Shown here in pieces: positions 24,328 through 33,313 of a stretch of DNA of 64,000 nucleotides (position 1 is the stretch's first letter; each line of letters starts with the position of its first letter). Location of the stretch: NCBI RefSeq assembly GCF_028748105.1, contig NZ_CP118168.1, forward strand, positions 558,001 to 622,000, in the 5' to 3' direction. The notes beneath the pieces were generated by a model. It was not told the origin of the DNA. It did no database searches and saw only the letters and a list, made by a program, of their open reading frames with translations. This stretch comes from Entomospira nematocerorum (GTDB taxonomy: Bacteria; Spirochaetota; Spirochaetia; WRBN01). The position numbers and the translations under genes are program-made.

Positions 24328-25170
24328 ATGATTATTAATCACAATATGAGTGCGATGAATGCAAATCGTAACTTAGGTAACACCAATGCCGATGCTCGCC
24401 GTAGCATGGAACAATTATCACAGGGACAACGTATTACTCGTGCTGCAGATGATGCTTCAGGGTTAGCTGTTTCCGAAAAAATGCGTGCACAAGTTCGTGG
24501 CTTAAATCAAGCAGTACGCAATATGAATGATGGAGTTTCATTTATTCAAACCACAGAGGGATATCTACAAGGAACAACAGATAGTCTACAGCGCATTCGT
24601 GAGTTAGCTGTTCAGGCTGCTAACGGTATCTATACAGATGAAGATCGTACATATATCCAAGTTGAAGTCTCTCAAATGGTCAGTGAAGTAAATCGTATCG
24701 CTTCTCAGGCACAGTTTAACACAATGAATATGCTTGATGGTGCATTTGGTGAAGGTAGTGATGGTATGCGCATTCAGATGGGTGCTAATATGGATCAAAA
24801 TACTACATTATATGTCGGATCAATGAGTGCAGAGGCTCTTGGTATTGGCACTGCTCAAGGCGAGACTACTGTTGATGTTTCGACTGTTGATGGAGCTAAT
24901 GCTGCGATCGGATCCATTGATGTTGCGTTAGAGACTGTTAATCGTCAAAGAGCGGATCTTGGTGCGTATCAAAATCGTATGGAGATGGCATCTCGTAGTC
25001 AGGCTATAGCATCTGAAAATTTACAATCAACAGAAAGTCAAATTCGTGATTTGAATATGGCTAGTGGTATGGTTGATTTAACTCGAGAACAAATTTTAAC
25101 ACAAACAGGAACAGCTATGTTAGCACAAGCGAATCAAAGCGCAGGAACTGTGACTCGTTTGCTAGGATAA
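24328..25170 (+). CDS. flaB: Flagellin FlaB, copy 3
   Basis: 280 residues. It shares the D0/D1 framework of copies 1 and 2 but carries a six-residue insertion in the middle (around GTAQGETTVDVSTVDG) and differs more at the N-terminus (NADARRSMEQLSQ). TGAGGAGGT precedes the ATG. It lies between two terminators, so it must have its own promoter in the 55-bp gap or depend on read-through. Spirochaetes often have several FlaB proteins differing in abundance and filament position. Confidence 0.95.
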   Translation: MIINHNMSAMNANRNLGNTNADARRSMEQLSQGQRITRAADDASGLAVSEKMRAQVRGLNQAVRNMNDGVSFIQTTEGYLQGTTDSLQRIRELAVQAANGIYTDEDRTYIQVEVSQMVSEVNRIASQAQFNTMNMLDGAFGEGSDGMRIQMGANMDQNTTLYVGSMSAEALGIGTAQGETTVDVSTVDGANAAIGSIDVALETVNRQRADLGAYQNRMEMASRSQAIASENLQSTESQIRDLNMASGMVDLTREQILTQTGTAMLAQANQSAGTVTRLLG

Positions 25171-25197
25171 TTTTATTGAATGTAGTTAGTCCCTAAA

Positions 25198-25234
25198 AAC
25201 AGGTAGAAAAGAAATTTTCTTCCTGTTATTTTAT
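25198..25234 (+). terminator. Intrinsic terminator after flaB copy 3
   Basis: AACAGG pairs with CCTGTT and, past one T-T mismatch, AGAAAA with TTTTCT around the loop GAAA (25198-25227). The tail is TATTTTATA. Confidence 0.8.
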
Positions 25235-25246
25235 ATAGTGATACTC

Positions 25247-25275
25247 TTGCCAAAAGAGAAAAAATAGCTTATTCT
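25247..25275 (+). promoter_or_regulatory. Promoter of the fliD operon
   Basis: TTGCCA (25247-25252) and TATTCT (25270-25275) with 17 bp between them. Box and A-rich spacer resemble the V-ATPase promoter at 6903-6930. Confidence 0.6.
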
Positions 25276-25305
25276 ATAACAGGTTAATGGATATGGGAGA
25301 AGAAT

Positions 25306-27303
25306 ATGGCAGAGTTGGGTGTCCCTGGAATTAGCAGTCAGTATGATCAGTATATTGAGCGGCTAGTAGAACTAGCAAAAGTTCGGCGAAAGCCCCTAGA
25401 GGAGCGACTAGAGCAGACAAAGCTTCGCCGCACGGTATGGACAGATTTAAACAGACGCCTTTTAGAGCTAGAGCGCGTTAGTAGTCGACTTTATGGCTTT
25501 GATAATGTTTTTGGTAATCGTATTGCTACAAGTAGTAATGAGCAGGTTGCTATCATACGACCACGACGAAATATTGATCCCGTTGATGTACAGGTACAGG
25601 TAAACCAGATTGCAAGTGCGGATAGATTCTCTTCTCGTCCTATTGATGATATGATGCAAATTGACCCTGGTGAATATCGCTTTACTGTTGGAGAAGAGGA
25701 AATTTCTTTTACTTTTGCTGGCGGTACTTTAGCAGATTTTACTGAATCACTAAATACAATTAATCCCGATATTCTTCGAGCTTCTTTGGTACAGAGCGGG
25801 ACTAAAGAGCAGACGTGGTTTCTAGAGTCGCGTGTTATTGGAGCAGCAAATCCTTTGGGTTTTGATGGCAAGTCTCGGGACTTGGCTTTTAACCTTGGTT
25901 TGATTACGGATCAAGTTGATCTACAATTTATTATTGAGAATGATACTAATAACCTTAATATGATCGGGCGTCCTTTTGACCTTCGTAATGAGGTATCACT
26001 TAGTTCTGGCCGGATGCTTGAACTAGGTGTTGATGCCACGGATAATCGTATTATGGAAGGAAGTGTATTAGCTATTCGATACAGTGTTGAAGAGCGAGCA
26101 AGACCTAGTGTCTCTTTTCTTTCGGGAGGAGCAGGAGTAGAGAATCGAGATCAGGCTCTACGTGAGGGGAGAATTTTACCGATTGCGGAGGAGAATGCAC
26201 CCTATGATCTGCCAGTAATACGTAGTGATGAGAACTTATTTATGCGGATAAATAATCGAGTTATTCCATTGACCGCTTTGGATACGAGAACGTCCGAGTC
26301 AGAGGGATTCGTAGAGATATCCTTAGATCAGTTTGCTGGTCAACAGCTACAATCTATTATTTTTAGTAATACTGATGGAATACATGATTTTACAATAAAA
26401 GAGATAGACCTGCAATTCCCCAATCTGACCGATTGGTCTCCTACGAATGCAACGAGTCGGGCACAGGATGCTGATTTTACGATAGATGGCGTTAGAATAA
26501 CACGTGATACAAATATTGTTGAAGATCTTCTACCTGGTCAAACCCTAGAGCTACGTAGTCCTAGTTTGGATGTAGTTGAACTGAGTGTTACTTATGATAA
26601 AGATAGTGTTCGAGATGCAATTCAAGAATTTTTACTGATTTATAATTGGACAATGGCACATGTAAATTTTGCTGTAGCGATGCAAGGGAATGAGGCTGTT
26701 GTAGATAACACCGCGTACTTTTTTAATGATAAAGAAATCGAGAGTGCTCGAGAAATTTTAGGATTACTGCAGGGGGATCAACAGTTAAATTCATTAAAGA
26801 ATCGCCTCCATATGCAAATGATTTCAGCACATGCTATCGGCGAGGATGGCGATAGACTGATGTCTTTAGGAGATATGGGTATTGCAACACGTGCAAGAGG
26901 AAGTATTGGAACCTCTGCGGATCGTCTCGGTTATTTCGCAATTCATGACGAAAAAAGGTTTGAAGAGACGCTAGCGACACGCTGGGATGATATTAGAGAT
27001 TTGTTTGCGAGAGATCCTGAGATTGGCGTTTTCGAGTCAGGACTTGTCGGTGGTCGGGAGAGTGGTATTATGACGATTAGTCGAGGATATACCCAGGCAC
27101 CTCGTGGCGTCGTATCCACAAGAACCACCTTAATTAATAGTGAAATTGAGCGAAATGAAAAGGCTCTTGATGCCTTTGATGAAGATTTGGAACGTAAAAG
27201 ACAACAATGGGAGCGAGATTTTGCCGCTGCAGAGAGTGCTCAACGAGAGTTAGACCGTATTCAAAGCCAGATCGAAGGCATGAATCGTAGTCAAAATAGA
27301 TAA
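25306..27303 (+). CDS. fliD: Flagellar filament cap protein FliD
   Basis: 665 residues, in the spirochaetal size range. The N-terminus (GVPGISSQYDQYIERLVELA) and the following coiled segment (RRKPLEERLEQTKLRRTVW) match FliD. Residues about 95-130 form the conserved VQVNQIASADRFSS strand region. A long insertion domain lies in the middle. The C-terminal part reads FLLIYNWTMAHVNFA, MGIATRARG and a terminal coiled coil (about 610-665). It caps the filament tip and folds incoming flagellin, which fits its place directly after three flagellin genes. The ATG has GGAGAAG upstream. Confidence 0.9.
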   Translation: MAELGVPGISSQYDQYIERLVELAKVRRKPLEERLEQTKLRRTVWTDLNRRLLELERVSSRLYGFDNVFGNRIATSSNEQVAIIRPRRNIDPVDVQVQVNQIASADRFSSRPIDDMMQIDPGEYRFTVGEEEISFTFAGGTLADFTESLNTINPDILRASLVQSGTKEQTWFLESRVIGAANPLGFDGKSRDLAFNLGLITDQVDLQFIIENDTNNLNMIGRPFDLRNEVSLSSGRMLELGVDATDNRIMEGSVLAIRYSVEERARPSVSFLSGGAGVENRDQALREGRILPIAEENAPYDLPVIRSDENLFMRINNRVIPLTALDTRTSESEGFVEISLDQFAGQQLQSIIFSNTDGIHDFTIKEIDLQFPNLTDWSPTNATSRAQDADFTIDGVRITRDTNIVEDLLPGQTLELRSPSLDVVELSVTYDKDSVRDAIQEFLLIYNWTMAHVNFAVAMQGNEAVVDNTAYFFNDKEIESAREILGLLQGDQQLNSLKNRLHMQMISAHAIGEDGDRLMSLGDMGIATRARGSIGTSADRLGYFAIHDEKRFEETLATRWDDIRDLFARDPEIGVFESGLVGGRESGIMTISRGYTQAPRGVVSTRTTLINSEIERNEKALDAFDEDLERKRQQWERDFAAAESAQRELDRIQSQIEGMNRSQNR

Positions 27304-27322
27304 ATAAGATTAGGATAAAACT

Positions 27323-28177
27323 GTGAAAATTGTGATTAATGGAATAGAGTTAGCATATGAGTTAGAAAACGAGCGCCAGCTTGGTGATTTACTCCCAGCG
27401 ATACAACAATATTTGTTGGGTAGTGAGCAGCTTGTGTATGAGATGCGTGTGGATGGTAGTGTAGCTTGTGTGAATGATTATGCAAAAGATATAACTAGTA
27501 TAGAGATAGTAGAAATAGATAGTGGTGCAATACTAGAGATAGAGGAGTGCATTACTCGATGTAAAAATTTATTACAGCGTGTAGAAAGTGGTGTGGGTTG
27601 CGACCTTCATAAGTGTAGTGGAAATATTACGTTATGGGTCAAAAATTGTGAATTTTGGCTACAAGATTTTTCACTCCCATCTGATGTGTTTCATGCATTA
27701 TTACGACTACCCTATATTGTAGATAGTGATGAAGATATATCACTCTATACTAAGAGCTTGTCTATCGTATTGCGCTGTTTAGAAGAGCGAGATAGAGAGT
27801 TAGAAAACCCTGTGGGTATTGTTTTTGAGAGTATACAAGGTCTAATAGAAAAGGAGGAGTCTTTACGTAATTTAGGGGTTAATCTTCAGTCTAATCAAGA
27901 TGCAACTTCTGTCTATGAAATTTTATTATTTACAGAGTCGTTACAAAAGTTAAAACGAATGATTAAGCTTCTCCCAGAAAATTTAGACTCTTTATACCAC
28001 GAACTTTATGCTTGGATTGAGGATATCTCGCAGCAATTAGCTGGATTAATCGAGGCTTTTGATCAAAAAGATTTTGTTCTTGTTGCAGACCTAGCGGAGT
28101 ACGAGGTCGCTGAGCGACTGAGTGTATTGCAGGATGTGATCACTCGTTATGCAGCATTCATGGAGCCTCGGGAATAG
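27323..28177 (+). CDS. Hypothetical protein following fliD
   Basis: 284 residues from a GTG with AGGA 7 bp upstream. No signal peptide or membrane helix. Residues 1-75 look like a small beta-grasp-like domain (MKIVINGIELAYELENERQ, then alternating strands). The remainder is helical and acidic (ESLQKLKRMIKLLPENLDSL), with clusters of Cys at about 92-115. It sits 19 bp after fliD and 3 bp before the PilZ-like gene, so an export or chaperone role for FliD or flagellin is possible, but nothing in the sequence proves it. Confidence 0.6.
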   Translation: MKIVINGIELAYELENERQLGDLLPAIQQYLLGSEQLVYEMRVDGSVACVNDYAKDITSIEIVEIDSGAILEIEECITRCKNLLQRVESGVGCDLHKCSGNITLWVKNCEFWLQDFSLPSDVFHALLRLPYIVDSDEDISLYTKSLSIVLRCLEERDRELENPVGIVFESIQGLIEKEESLRNLGVNLQSNQDATSVYEILLFTESLQKLKRMIKLLPENLDSLYHELYAWIEDISQQLAGLIEAFDQKDFVLVADLAEYEVAERLSVLQDVITRYAAFMEPRE

Positions 28178-28180
28178 TCA

Positions 28181-29173
28181 ATGACATATATATTCTTTGT
28201 AGGGTTTGTATTTATATTAGGTTGCCTTATTTTGTGGATATATCGTATCCAAGTCATGATGTGGGTGAGACACTGGCGTTTTTCGCAGCAGGCGGTACGT
28301 GTCGGGCTACAGAAGGAGCAGCGCTTATTATTGTGGCAGTTGGTACAAACATATCATCCGTCCGATATGTACCGATTATTGATGAACTCACGTTTGCTGA
28401 ATAAGACACTATTGAAGGCTATTAATGATGTTGAATTAGATTTGAGTATTGACTTAAAGGATAGAGAGCTTAAGCAGTATAAATATTATGAGTTAAAACG
28501 ATTTTTTGATCATGTAGAGGTAAAGCCAAGCTTAGATTCAACAAAAAGATTAAAAAAAGGTGAACAACTTCTACTAAACAGACCAGAAAATGTGCGTATA
28601 ACATTTAGTGGATGGGTATTAACGAATACTCGACGAGGATTTGAACTTCGATTAGAAAAAGGTTCATTAAATGATTGGATAACGCTTGCAAGTGGTAGTC
28701 ATTTTGAGTTTATTTATTATGATAGTCACAAGACCGAACACCACTTTATGACAAAATTAGAACATGCTAAAGAAGAAGATAGATATTTAGTGATGCTATT
28801 TAAGCATACAGATATGATCCGTCTCATGGTTGATCGCAAGGTTCCATACTGTCGTTTGAATCGCGAAGCACTCTTAGCTAAGGCAGAGGTAAGCCTGGAT
28901 AAAACTGGAAGTCGTCGGTTTATTAATCAGGATGGTAGTAGTTGTCAGTTGTTAGAGTTGTCACTGGCTAGTGCTGTCGTGAAGAGTCAAGATTACTTTG
29001 AGGTAAATGACTTTGTGTATCTTCAGTTTATGGGGAATACACAAAAGGTCGTCTGTTATGCACGTGTAGAGCGGGTTGTGCAGGTTGAGCAGTATAGACA
29101 GATTCATATGCAATTTTTACAAACAAGTCGAGCCAGTTTGAATCAAATTAGTAGTTTAGTGTATGATTTATAA
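28181..29173 (+). CDS. Membrane-anchored PilZ-like protein
   Basis: 330 residues. One N-terminal membrane helix (about 3-21) precedes a helical cytoplasmic segment, then a YcgR-like N-domain (about 125-225: VRITFSGWVLTNTRRGFELRL) and a PilZ-like barrel (about 225-330). The c-di-GMP motifs are imperfect: an Arg-rich segment RKVPYCR stands where RxxxR is expected and LELSLASAVV where DxSxxG is expected. Binding of c-di-GMP is therefore uncertain. Its place in the fliD operon is consistent with motility control. Confidence 0.55.
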   Translation: MTYIFFVGFVFILGCLILWIYRIQVMMWVRHWRFSQQAVRVGLQKEQRLLLWQLVQTYHPSDMYRLLMNSRLLNKTLLKAINDVELDLSIDLKDRELKQYKYYELKRFFDHVEVKPSLDSTKRLKKGEQLLLNRPENVRITFSGWVLTNTRRGFELRLEKGSLNDWITLASGSHFEFIYYDSHKTEHHFMTKLEHAKEEDRYLVMLFKHTDMIRLMVDRKVPYCRLNREALLAKAEVSLDKTGSRRFINQDGSSCQLLELSLASAVVKSQDYFEVNDFVYLQFMGNTQKVVCYARVERVVQVEQYRQIHMQFLQTSRASLNQISSLVYDL

Positions 29174-29202
29174 TAGAATTACCTAGGGTGAGGAGCAGAA
29201 AC

Positions 29203-29466
29203 ATGGAGTTGCTAGAAATTAAAGATGTTCAACCTGAAGCTAATGCTGTTTACTATCGCCAAAAATATGATGCTACCGCACATTTCCGTAGTAACATACA
29301 TGGTGATTTGGAGGTAGCAATTCACTTTATCGTGGAGACAGATCCGTTGGGACAGAAAAAAATTTCTGTTCTCATCAAAGATTCTGTTGACTATCCGATT
29401 ATCCCGCTCATTTGGCAGTTAAAAGAGCGAGTTTTGGAACTACACAATAATGGACACTTGTATTAA
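29203..29466 (+). CDS. Small conserved-looking hypothetical protein
   Basis: 87 residues from ATG 29203, with TGAGGAG upstream. Predicted mixed fold: VYYRQKYDATAHFRSN, then a strong strand pair DLEVAIHFIVETD and KKISVLIKDS, then a helix IIPLIWQLKERVLELHN. No signal or metal motif. Its end overlaps the start of tsaE by 17 bp, implying translational coupling. Function unknown. Confidence 0.6.
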   Translation: MELLEIKDVQPEANAVYYRQKYDATAHFRSNIHGDLEVAIHFIVETDPLGQKKISVLIKDSVDYPIIPLIWQLKERVLELHNNGHLY

Positions 29467-29887
29467 AGTAGAGCAATTTCGCTGCCGTAGTGAGGATGAT
29501 CTTTTTGATTTAGGCAGTGAGATTGCCTCTCACCTCACAGATGAGATGACTGTTTTACTCCATGGAACGTATGGAGCTGGTAAAACGTTGATGGTACGGG
29601 GCATGAGCCTCTTTTTTCAGATAGATCCATCTATAATTTCCAGTCCCTCTTTTGCTATTATGCACGAATATGAGGGGAATATTTTGGTGAAGCATTTAGA
29701 TCTGTATCGCATAAACAGCCTTGATGAATGGTTAACGCTAGGTATCGAGGAGGATTTAGGGCGATCTCTTATTATTATTGAGTGGCCAGAATTAGTTATG
29801 GAGAGAATCCCCTTGCCTAAGGTGGATATTTCCATTACAATAGCGGAAAATCAGGATCGATGTGTGGACGTCAAATGGTATCAATAG
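29450..29887 (+). CDS. tsaE: tRNA threonylcarbamoyladenosine synthesis ATPase TsaE
   Basis: 145 residues, full length. Walker A GTYGAGKT is at 39-46; SSPSFAIMHEY and HLDLYRI are the family's switch-like segments; IIIEWPELV follows. TsaE drives the TsaB-TsaD complex that makes t6A37 in ANN-decoding tRNAs. It is followed by tsaB with an overlapping start, so the two are probably cotranslated. tsaD is not in the window. Confidence 0.95.
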   Translation: MDTCIKVEQFRCRSEDDLFDLGSEIASHLTDEMTVLLHGTYGAGKTLMVRGMSLFFQIDPSIISSPSFAIMHEYEGNILVKHLDLYRINSLDEWLTLGIEEDLGRSLIIIEWPELVMERIPLPKVDISITIAENQDRCVDVKWYQ

Positions 29888-30564
29888 ATAAAACAATCTT
29901 AGCAATCGATACAGCGGGACCTTATCTTGGGGTTGCTCTTATGGATAAGAAAAAGTTATATCAGCATCACTGGCAGGGAGATAGTAAGCAGCAGGAGGCA
30001 TTGACAACATCGGTACAAATGTTGCTCTTACAGGCACAAGTTGAGCCTAATGCCTTAGATTTAATTGCTGTCATGCGTGGCCCTGGAACATTTACAGGAT
30101 TACGGGTTGGAATGGCAGCAGGTAAGGGATTATCGTACGCCTTGCAGATCCCTCTGGTTAGCGTTCCCACCTTGATGGCTTTTGCTGCATCCTTATCGCA
30201 TAAGGAGTACAGCGCTAGCATTCTTGATGCACGCAAGGGACGTTACTATGCACAACTCTTTCACTGGAATCAACCTTTGACGCCAGAGATGGATATTACG
30301 GCACAGGATCTTACCTTACAAATGATAGCGACTGGTAATAATTATTGGCATATTACTGGATATGGCGTGGAGACCTTTATAGAAAGTGTACCAGAGTCAT
30401 CGTTAACGTTCTCCTTCCTAGCAAATGCTCATCGATCGAAAGCAGAAAATCTTTTAGCTATTTCGTGGCTATATTATCAGGAACATGGTGCGGATAGGCT
30501 TGATAGTGGTCCTAGTTACTTACGTCTTAGTGAGGCAGAGTTGAGCATAAAAGGATCCTTGTAG
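29860..30564 (+). CDS. tsaB: tRNA threonylcarbamoyladenosine synthesis protein TsaB
   Basis: About 230 residues. Start either ATG 29860 (AGGA 3 bp upstream) or ATG 29875, which is closer to the family start. Signatures: ILAIDTAGPYLGVALM, then AVMRGPGTFTGLRVGMAAGKGL, the hallmark TsaB segment, and ILDARKGRYYAQLF. It is the scaffold partner of TsaD. It overlaps tsaE by 13-28 bp. Confidence 0.93.
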   Translation: MCGRQMVSIDKTILAIDTAGPYLGVALMDKKKLYQHHWQGDSKQQEALTTSVQMLLLQAQVEPNALDLIAVMRGPGTFTGLRVGMAAGKGLSYALQIPLVSVPTLMAFAASLSHKEYSASILDARKGRYYAQLFHWNQPLTPEMDITAQDLTLQMIATGNNYWHITGYGVETFIESVPESSLTFSFLANAHRSKAENLLAISWLYYQEHGADRLDSGPSYLRLSEAELSIKGSL

Positions 30565-30569
30565 TATTG

Positions 30570-31010
30570 ATGTTATCAGAATATCGTAAAATATGGTGGG
30601 CATTGTATGTTGGTCTCCTGTCATTACTCCTTACAGATTATTTTTGGGGAAGTCGGGGTATACATAAGCAGGCTCAGCAAAGTGATCAGGTGATGCGTAT
30701 GCAAGAAAATTATCAAGAGTTATTAGATTTGCAAGTCAAACTAGAGGCACTTAAATATGACTATGAAAATAATGATGAGACAATTATTCTAGCTGCTAGA
30801 AAAGTTGGTTACTTTAAACCTGGCGAACAGTTGATTGTTGTTCGTGGGTTAAAAAATCATATAGAAAGTTGGGATATCGGGTATATAGTGAGGCATGAAA
30901 AAGGAGGAAATACCATTATACAGTTCTATGGTGTTTTTGCTTTTATGATTGGATTTTTTCTAACCTTGATGCTACAGTTCTTAGTAGCATATCAAGGAGA
31001 TGATGCGTAG
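30570..31010 (+). CDS. FtsB/DivIC-like membrane protein with a second helix
   Basis: 146 residues from ATG 30570. A membrane helix at about 9-24 (WWALYVGLLSLLLTDYF) is followed by a coiled coil (about 40-70) and AARKVGYFKPGEQLIVV, which matches the closing motif of FtsB/DivIC septum-initiator proteins (AREELGMVKPGE type). Unlike FtsB it carries a second membrane helix near the C-terminus (FAFMIGFFLTLMLQFLVAY). It probably takes part in cell division; the extra helix makes the topology unusual. No strong Shine-Dalgarno, so it may depend on coupling to tsaB 5 bp upstream. Confidence 0.6.
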   Translation: MLSEYRKIWWALYVGLLSLLLTDYFWGSRGIHKQAQQSDQVMRMQENYQELLDLQVKLEALKYDYENNDETIILAARKVGYFKPGEQLIVVRGLKNHIESWDIGYIVRHEKGGNTIIQFYGVFAFMIGFFLTLMLQFLVAYQGDDA

Positions 31011-31029
31011 GTATACAAGAGGATAAATC

Positions 31030-32850
31030 ATGGACTTTGATATTATTGTTATTGGGGCAGGTCATGCTGGAGTTGAGGCAAGTTTAGTCGCCTCCCGTAT
31101 GGGTGCGAAGACTCTATTGATCACGCAGACGATCGAGAGTATTGGAAGAATTAGTTGTAATCCAGCCATTGGTGGGTTAGCGAAAGGAGCAATCGTACGT
31201 GAGTTGGATGCTTTAGGCGGAGAGATGCCACATCTCGCAGATGCAAGTATGCTTCAATATCGTATGTTAAACGAGAGTCGAGGGGGTGCTGCGCAGAGTC
31301 CACGTGCTCAAATTGATAAATATGTTTACTCACGACGTGCACGGCGATCCATCGATAAGGAAAGAAATCTTTCTATTTATCAGGAAACAGTTGTTGACTT
31401 ACTGACCGATGGATCGCAGTGTTTTGGTGTTAGACTAGAACGTGGTCGTAGTATACAGGCAAAGGCTGTCATTATTTGTAGTGGTACTTTCATGGAGGGA
31501 CGTATCATGATCGGGCGGGTAGAGCAGCCATACGGGCGTATTGGTGAGCCTGCAGCCATTGGATTAGGGAGTGCATTAAGGCGATATGGACTCTCTATGC
31601 ATCGATTTAGTACGAGTACATCGGCACGTGTTCGTTTTAGAAGTTTAGATTTAGAACAAATGACAGCGCAGTATGGGGATGAGCAAGCACAAGCTTTCAG
31701 CTTTAGTCGTGATAAAAGTCCTCTAGATATTGTGCAGCGTCCTTGCTATATGGTACATACTGATGAGAGAGCACATAAAATTATTCGTGATAATATTGAT
31801 TTATCTCCTATTTGGACTGAGGTTGCAAGTGGACCGCGTTATTGCCCTAGTTTCGAGGAAAAAGTCATGCGATTTCCGGATAAAGATAGGCATCATATTT
31901 TTATTGAGCCAGAGAGTGATGAGAGTGATGATGCTTATTTAAATGGACTATACTCTGGCTTACCCGAGGAGCTACAGGAGGAATTTTTACGAACCATTCC
32001 TGGATTAGAGCGGGTAGAAATTGTCAAGCCTGGTTATGCTGTAGAATATGATTATGTTGATCCAAGAGAGTTAACACAGTCCTTAGAGAATAAAAAGATG
32101 ATGGGATTGTATTTTGCTGGGCAGGTGAATGGAACAAGCGGGTATGAGGAAGCAGCGGGTCAGGGATTTCTAGCTGGTGTCAATGCTGTTTTGAAGCTTC
32201 GTGGAGAGAGACCATTTGTGTTGGAGCGAAGTGACGCTTACTTAGGAATACTTGTGGATGATATCACCAAGAAGGGGGTCAAAGAGCCTTATCGTATGTT
32301 TACAAGTCGTGCTGAGTATCGAATGTCTTTGCGGCATGATAAAGCTGACTCACGATTATTTATGAAGGGGTATTCACTTGGGTTACAGGATGAGGAGAGG
32401 TATCAACAATTTCAGGATAAAATGAAGTCTATCGATTTTGTGAAAGATCTCTTAAAACGACAACTCGCCCTCTGGAGAGATAACCGAAAGGAAGATCGCC
32501 GACTAGATAAGGCGATTCAAGATCCAGCTTATAGTTTAGAAGATGCAAGGCTGAGTAGTGAGGAATTTAGAGCCCTACCAGAAAGCTGGCAAAGAACAAT
32601 ATATATGGACATTCGTTATGCTGGATACATACAGCAAGAGGCTATAGAGGTTCGTAAAATGGACAAATATGGAAAAATAAGAATTCCTAAAGACTTCATT
32701 TACGATCGCATTAGCAATTTGTCTACCGAAGCAAAGATAAGACTAAAAGAGGAAAATCCTGCTAATTTACAAGAAGCACTGAGTTTAAGTGGATTAAATC
32801 CAGCAGATATAACGAATTTAATGCGATACCTCGAGCGTAATAATGTCTAG
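31030..32850 (+). CDS. mnmG: tRNA uridine-34 carboxymethylaminomethyl synthesis enzyme MnmG
   Basis: 606 residues. FAD-binding GAGHAG at 9-14; SCNPAIGGLAKGAIVRELDALGG; NESRGGAAQSPRAQID; GRIGEPA; and GTSGYEEAAGQGFLAGVNA, all family signatures. The C-terminal helical domain for MnmE and tRNA binding is complete. It modifies the wobble uridine of several tRNAs together with MnmE, which is not in the window. AAGAGGA precedes the ATG; the gene ends the fliD run at a strong hairpin. Confidence 0.98.
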   Translation: MDFDIIVIGAGHAGVEASLVASRMGAKTLLITQTIESIGRISCNPAIGGLAKGAIVRELDALGGEMPHLADASMLQYRMLNESRGGAAQSPRAQIDKYVYSRRARRSIDKERNLSIYQETVVDLLTDGSQCFGVRLERGRSIQAKAVIICSGTFMEGRIMIGRVEQPYGRIGEPAAIGLGSALRRYGLSMHRFSTSTSARVRFRSLDLEQMTAQYGDEQAQAFSFSRDKSPLDIVQRPCYMVHTDERAHKIIRDNIDLSPIWTEVASGPRYCPSFEEKVMRFPDKDRHHIFIEPESDESDDAYLNGLYSGLPEELQEEFLRTIPGLERVEIVKPGYAVEYDYVDPRELTQSLENKKMMGLYFAGQVNGTSGYEEAAGQGFLAGVNAVLKLRGERPFVLERSDAYLGILVDDITKKGVKEPYRMFTSRAEYRMSLRHDKADSRLFMKGYSLGLQDEERYQQFQDKMKSIDFVKDLLKRQLALWRDNRKEDRRLDKAIQDPAYSLEDARLSSEEFRALPESWQRTIYMDIRYAGYIQQEAIEVRKMDKYGKIRIPKDFIYDRISNLSTEAKIRLKEENPANLQEALSLSGLNPADITNLMRYLERNNV

Positions 32851-32860
32851 AGGATACAAA

Positions 32861-32891
32861 AAAAGGAGCTATTGTAAATATAGCTCCTTTT
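32861..32891. terminator. Bidirectional terminator between mnmG and a small lipoprotein gene
   Basis: A perfect 12-bp stem, AAAAGGAGCTAT with ATAGCTCCTTTT, around loop TGTAAAT. The minus strand carries a seven-T tail and the plus strand four T residues, so it mainly serves the minus-strand gene. Confidence 0.9.
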
Positions 32892-32910
32892 CGATGCAGA
32901 GAATCAATGA

Positions 32911-33105
32911 TTATTCGTTGATAATTGTCTCTTCAACAATAACTTCTTCTCCATCAACAAGAGTAGTCTCTGTAACTTCTTCAGCCATTGGCTCATTTGT
33001 TAGTTCAAGACTCTCTTCCTGTACAACTGGTGTCTCTTCCGCAGGCTTTGTACAAGAAGCAAAAGCGAAAGATACTAAAAGTAAAGATACGATAAATTTC
33101 TTCAT
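32911..33105 (-). CDS. Small acidic lipoprotein
   Basis: 64 residues from ATG 33105 (AGGAG upstream; an in-frame start 8 codons earlier was rejected). The signal ends FAFASC (Cys18), then TKPAEETPVV. The whole mature part of about 46 residues is unstructured-looking and very rich in Glu, Val and Thr (EEVTETTLVDGEEVIVEET). It has its own near-consensus promoter and terminator, so it is an abundant independent transcription unit. Function unknown. Confidence 0.75.
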   Translation of the reverse strand: MKKFIVSLLLVSFAFASCTKPAEETPVVQEESLELTNEPMAEEVTETTLVDGEEVIVEETIINE

Positions 33106-33139
33106 AAGATAAATACTCCTCAAGAACAATTCTTAAAAG

Positions 33140-33168
33140 AATATAATCTTTGTAAAAAAAATTGTCAA
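33140..33168 (-). promoter_or_regulatory. Strong promoter of the small acidic lipoprotein gene
   Basis: On the minus strand TTGACA (33168-33163) and TATATT (33145-33140) are separated by exactly 17 bp. Confidence 0.8.
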
Positions 33169-33234
33169 TAGAGGTGTCTTCAATTGAGTATGTAAAGGGA
33201 TAAGAGCTAAAGCACTAACTTGTGGTGTAAAACC

Positions 33235-33264
33235 TTGACAGGTTTATCTAAAATGTGATATAGT
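33235..33264 (+). promoter_or_regulatory. Promoter of rplM-rpsI
   Basis: TTGACA (33235-33240) and TATAGT (33259-33264) with an 18-bp spacer, about 50 bp before rplM. Confidence 0.75.
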
Positions 33265-33313
33265 TGTTATTAAGTAAATAAAATAATTCAAATAATAGGA
33301 TGCTCGTTATAGA

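Noticed and set aside
32843..33112. Plus-strand open frame over the small acidic lipoprotein gene
   Set aside because: Mirror of the minus-strand gene, which has promoter, Shine-Dalgarno, lipobox and terminator.
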